This document shows, in pieces, positions 61,739 to 64,000 of a DNA stretch of 64,000 bases. The stretch comes from Periweissella cryptocerci. GTDB lineage: Bacteria > Bacillota > Bacilli > Lactobacillales > Lactobacillaceae. The notes below the pieces were generated by a model. The model saw nothing but the letters and a program-made list of their open reading frames with translations, did no database searches and was not told the DNA's origin. The first letter of the stretch is position 1. The number at the start of each line of letters is the position of its first letter. The translations under genes were made by a program, and so were the position numbers. Location: contig NZ_CP037940.1 in assembly GCF_004358325.1 (NCBI RefSeq), positions 1,488,001 through 1,552,000 on the forward strand, in the 5' to 3' direction.

Positions 61739-61878
61739 ATGTATATAACCATTAACACAAAATGACCGGCTTACACGATTAACAGTGAGTCGGCCAAAAT
61801 TTGAAATTATCTCAAACAAATTTGAACTTTTTGTTATTCGACTTTTCCAATTGCGTGCAATAAATATCCATATACATG

Positions 61879-61912
61879 AAAAAACGACAATTGACTAAGC
61901 AATCGTCGTTCA
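61879..61912 (-). terminator. Terminator of the XRE coiled-coil gene
   Basis: On the minus strand AACGACGATTGC and CAATTGTCGTT pair and are followed by TTTTTT, about 115 bp after the gene's stop. Confidence 0.7.
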
Positions 61913-62025
61913 AATACTCAAAATTTTAATTTTTCCAAATAACTGATTTAATACTCGCCCTCGAATGAATATTAAATAAAATTCGTAAAGGCTATTTAGC
62001 ACCACCATTTGAAAAACGTCTGACA

Positions 62026-63198
62026 TTAAATTACTACAGCAATATCATAGTCAGTAACTTCGGCCCAATATACTTTCATTAGCCGTTCAGCTTCGGTCAA
62101 TTTTTTGATGATTTCGCGATCGTGTAATTGATTAATTTTTATAAATTCAGTCATATCACTTAAACTATTGCCGTTCAAAAGAATTAAGCTAGCTTGATTT
62201 GCGATCAATAATTCAATTTGTTTTTGAATAAAGTTACGCCTTTTTTCAAGATATTCTAAATCTTTGACCATTTCGACATCCGCTTCATTCAGTTTTTGGC
62301 TAAACTTCATGATGTTTTGATTTGCTTCAGTCAATCGCTTTTTCATTTCAGTGATGACTTGCTCTTGTCGTGCCACCAATTCCGTACTTTGTTGATAGAA
62401 AAATTGATGATATGTGTGTTGCAATACATATGGTTCCAAATCATCGAATACATTAGTTGCGATTGCTAAATTATATTCCTGTTGAATCTGATCAATTAAG
62501 TCTTTCACAATTTCATCTCGATACGCTGTAATGGTACATCTTTCCTTACTTTGTTCTCGTTCGAGTCTATCCAGATATTTTCTAACAGCTTCAATTTTTT
62601 GACTCGCATTACCACCAAAATTATTTAAACCGACATAATCAAAATTACCATTCTTAGTTGAAGCTAAATATAACCCTTTATTTTCCCATTGTAATGGATA
62701 AAGTGTGTATTCAACATCATATATGTTATATAAAATATCCATAAATGAATCCCGCAAATTTTTTTCTTGCTTAGTTAGAACCCCATACAACGAGAAACTA
62801 ATTTCTCTATTGAACTTGATACGCCATTCATTAAATGCCGTAAGTTCTTGATGCAGCAATTCATCTTTTTTGGGACTGCGTGACTTGTCGACAGTTAAGT
62901 AAATTATCGCAATGTTATCAAAAAAGTGAGCGATATTTTCAAAAATATTTTCGCCTTTATATTTCCACTTTTCGGTGCTGATTTCCACGCTATCATTATC
63001 TGATTTGTTGAGCAATAATTCGTCGAGTGATGTTCCAAACAATCCAGCTAAGCGAATGGCACTTTCCAGATCGGGTATCGTTTTACCCGTTTCCCAATTT
63101 GAAACAGTTTTACTACTAACCAATACTTTTCCAGCTAACTGGTCTTGCGTTAACTTCAACTTTTGACGTTTTATTTTAACTATCTCATTGAATTTCAT
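62026..63198 (-). CDS. XRE-family regulator with coiled-coil C-terminus
   Basis: 390 residues. An N-terminal XRE helix-turn-helix (QKLKLTQDQLAGKVLVSSKTVSNWETGKTIPDLESA, about 12-47) is followed by about 170 residues of mixed structure (ENIFENIAHFFDNIAIIYLT...) and a long coiled coil (about 260-345, REQVITEMKKRLTEA... YLEKRRNFIQKQIELL). The layout fits a regulator that oligomerises or senses a partner; no family is recognised beyond the HTH. It sits between the methyltransferase and a MITE. Confidence 0.75.
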   Translation of the reverse strand: MKFNEIVKIKRQKLKLTQDQLAGKVLVSSKTVSNWETGKTIPDLESAIRLAGLFGTSLDELLLNKSDNDSVEISTEKWKYKGENIFENIAHFFDNIAIIYLTVDKSRSPKKDELLHQELTAFNEWRIKFNREISFSLYGVLTKQEKNLRDSFMDILYNIYDVEYTLYPLQWENKGLYLASTKNGNFDYVGLNNFGGNASQKIEAVRKYLDRLEREQSKERCTITAYRDEIVKDLIDQIQQEYNLAIATNVFDDLEPYVLQHTYHQFFYQQSTELVARQEQVITEMKKRLTEANQNIMKFSQKLNEADVEMVKDLEYLEKRRNFIQKQIELLIANQASLILLNGNSLSDMTEFIKINQLHDREIIKKLTEAERLMKVYWAEVTDYDIAVVI

Positions 63199-63319
63199 TT
63201 GATGTGCCTACTTCCGTTACTATGTAATATCGTTACTACGCTAAGTGTATTACGTTATCACCAATCCGTCGATAGAAAGACATTGCTAGTTATTTTTGGT
63301 CAAAAAAGCAGCTAAAATC

Positions 63320-63923
63320 GGCTAAATTTTTTCTAACGTGGAATTTGGATACGTGTCTCAGATTGATTCCCACTACGAGGCTGGAACCAGTCTGGACACC
63401 GTGATGGAAGACAAGCATTTGAAGCCACAGTGCGGTCTTCAAATGTTTGCGAAGCTTGGTTCGCTAACGCGGCAACCATCTTCACAAATCCATAATCAGT
63501 AACGAAACCCGTTACTGATTATGCCATCACGGTGCGAGCTAAAGTCCAGCCTGGTTCCAGCCTCTTCGTTAGTTTGCGTAGATATTCTGACTAGTAATAT
63601 GCCGTAATCCTTGTCGCTGCAAGTTTAGCGGTAATCAATAGTTCAACGCTTATCTAGCGGAGTGACTGAAAATCACATTGTGGCCGCCAGGCTTTACACC
63701 GAAATGGGACGAACTTGACACCATGTGTCAGGTTTGTCGCTGAGGGTAGATGAGCAGTCTTTTGGCTTTAGCCATTAGACTGCCAGCTATCCCGAATTGC
63801 CCAAGACCGCCCTTTGGCTTGGGCATGTGCTTCCATTTCGGTGCACAATGTGATTTTCAGGCACGCAGTGGCATCATACATCTCATCACATTTTATAAAT
63901 TCCACGTCAGACGGAATAGAGCC
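63320..63923 (+). mobile_element. Noncoding ISL3-ended element (MITE), 604-bp copy at 63.3 kb
   Basis: Left end GGCTAAATTTTTTCTAACG, right end (complement) GGCTCTATTCCGTCTGACG; exact target duplication CTAAAATC (63312-63319 and 63924-63931). Both hairpin modules are present, highly similar to the 43-kb copy, including CAGTAACG/CGTTACTG and TGACACCATGTGTCAGG hairpins. The right terminus is identical over 20 bases to that of ISL3 element 2. Confidence 0.93.
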
Positions 63924-64000
63924 CTAAAATCAGATTACCGACCATTCTAGCTGCTTATCTTATCGTATGAACTTCCATATCACAAGTAACTACGCTTAAT

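Overview
The window looks like origin-proximal chromosome of a low-to-mid GC member of the Lactobacillaceae, perhaps a heterofermentative lineage such as Weissella or Leuconostoc; the genus is an inference from protein style and was not tested. The main landmark is the leftward walR-walK-yycH-yycI-walJ-htrA cluster (1475-9285), which lies near oriC in most Firmicutes. A perfect 16-bp ParB-binding parS sequence (30342-30357) and two near-matches (10810, 12170) fit that placement.

Layout. 1-9300: flavodoxin-fold oxidoreductase, VTT membrane protein, and the WalRK regulon operon with htrA separated from walJ by a hairpin-rich repeat. 9700-21100: two near-identical tRNA-Lys(CUU) cassettes with copied promoter and terminator bracket a TetR/YhgE-like exporter pair, a secreted protein, a MarR-controlled drug-type ABC exporter and two decayed ISL3-family elements with intact 8-bp target duplications. 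21100-26000: Spx/ArsC-like protein, secreted papain-fold protease, a MITE fragment and a broken IS1182-type element. 26000-38300: two ABC-F proteins (YbiT type, and an Lsa type behind a probable attenuator), nitroreductase, hydrolase, acetyltransferase, an aminotransferase/D-hydroxyacid dehydrogenase/PTS-EIIC-like operon, and an L,D-transpeptidase. 38300-40500: gene graveyard with a gutted ABC exporter. 40500-53500: several efflux or redox genes, each beside its own TetR, MarR or PadR regulator with readable palindromic operators, plus an Rgg-like regulator, a divergent RibB and others. 53500-55200: a Rep_3 plasmid initiator with an iteron array, apparently a plasmid replicon embedded in the chromosome. 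55400-64000: second MFS/PadR pair, a DUF6933-like fusion, an SgrR-like protein, a methyltransferase, an XRE coiled-coil protein and a final MITE.

The most unusual signal is a family of 0.4-0.7 kb noncoding elements. They carry ISL3-type terminal inverted repeats and 8-bp target duplications, and they enclose a pair of multi-hairpin modules; two copies landed exactly across a gene's stop codon. A second small hairpin family shares its ends with the IS1182-type element. Together they suggest that two resident transposases have each spread noncoding passengers, and that the resident full-length copies of both transposases are now broken.
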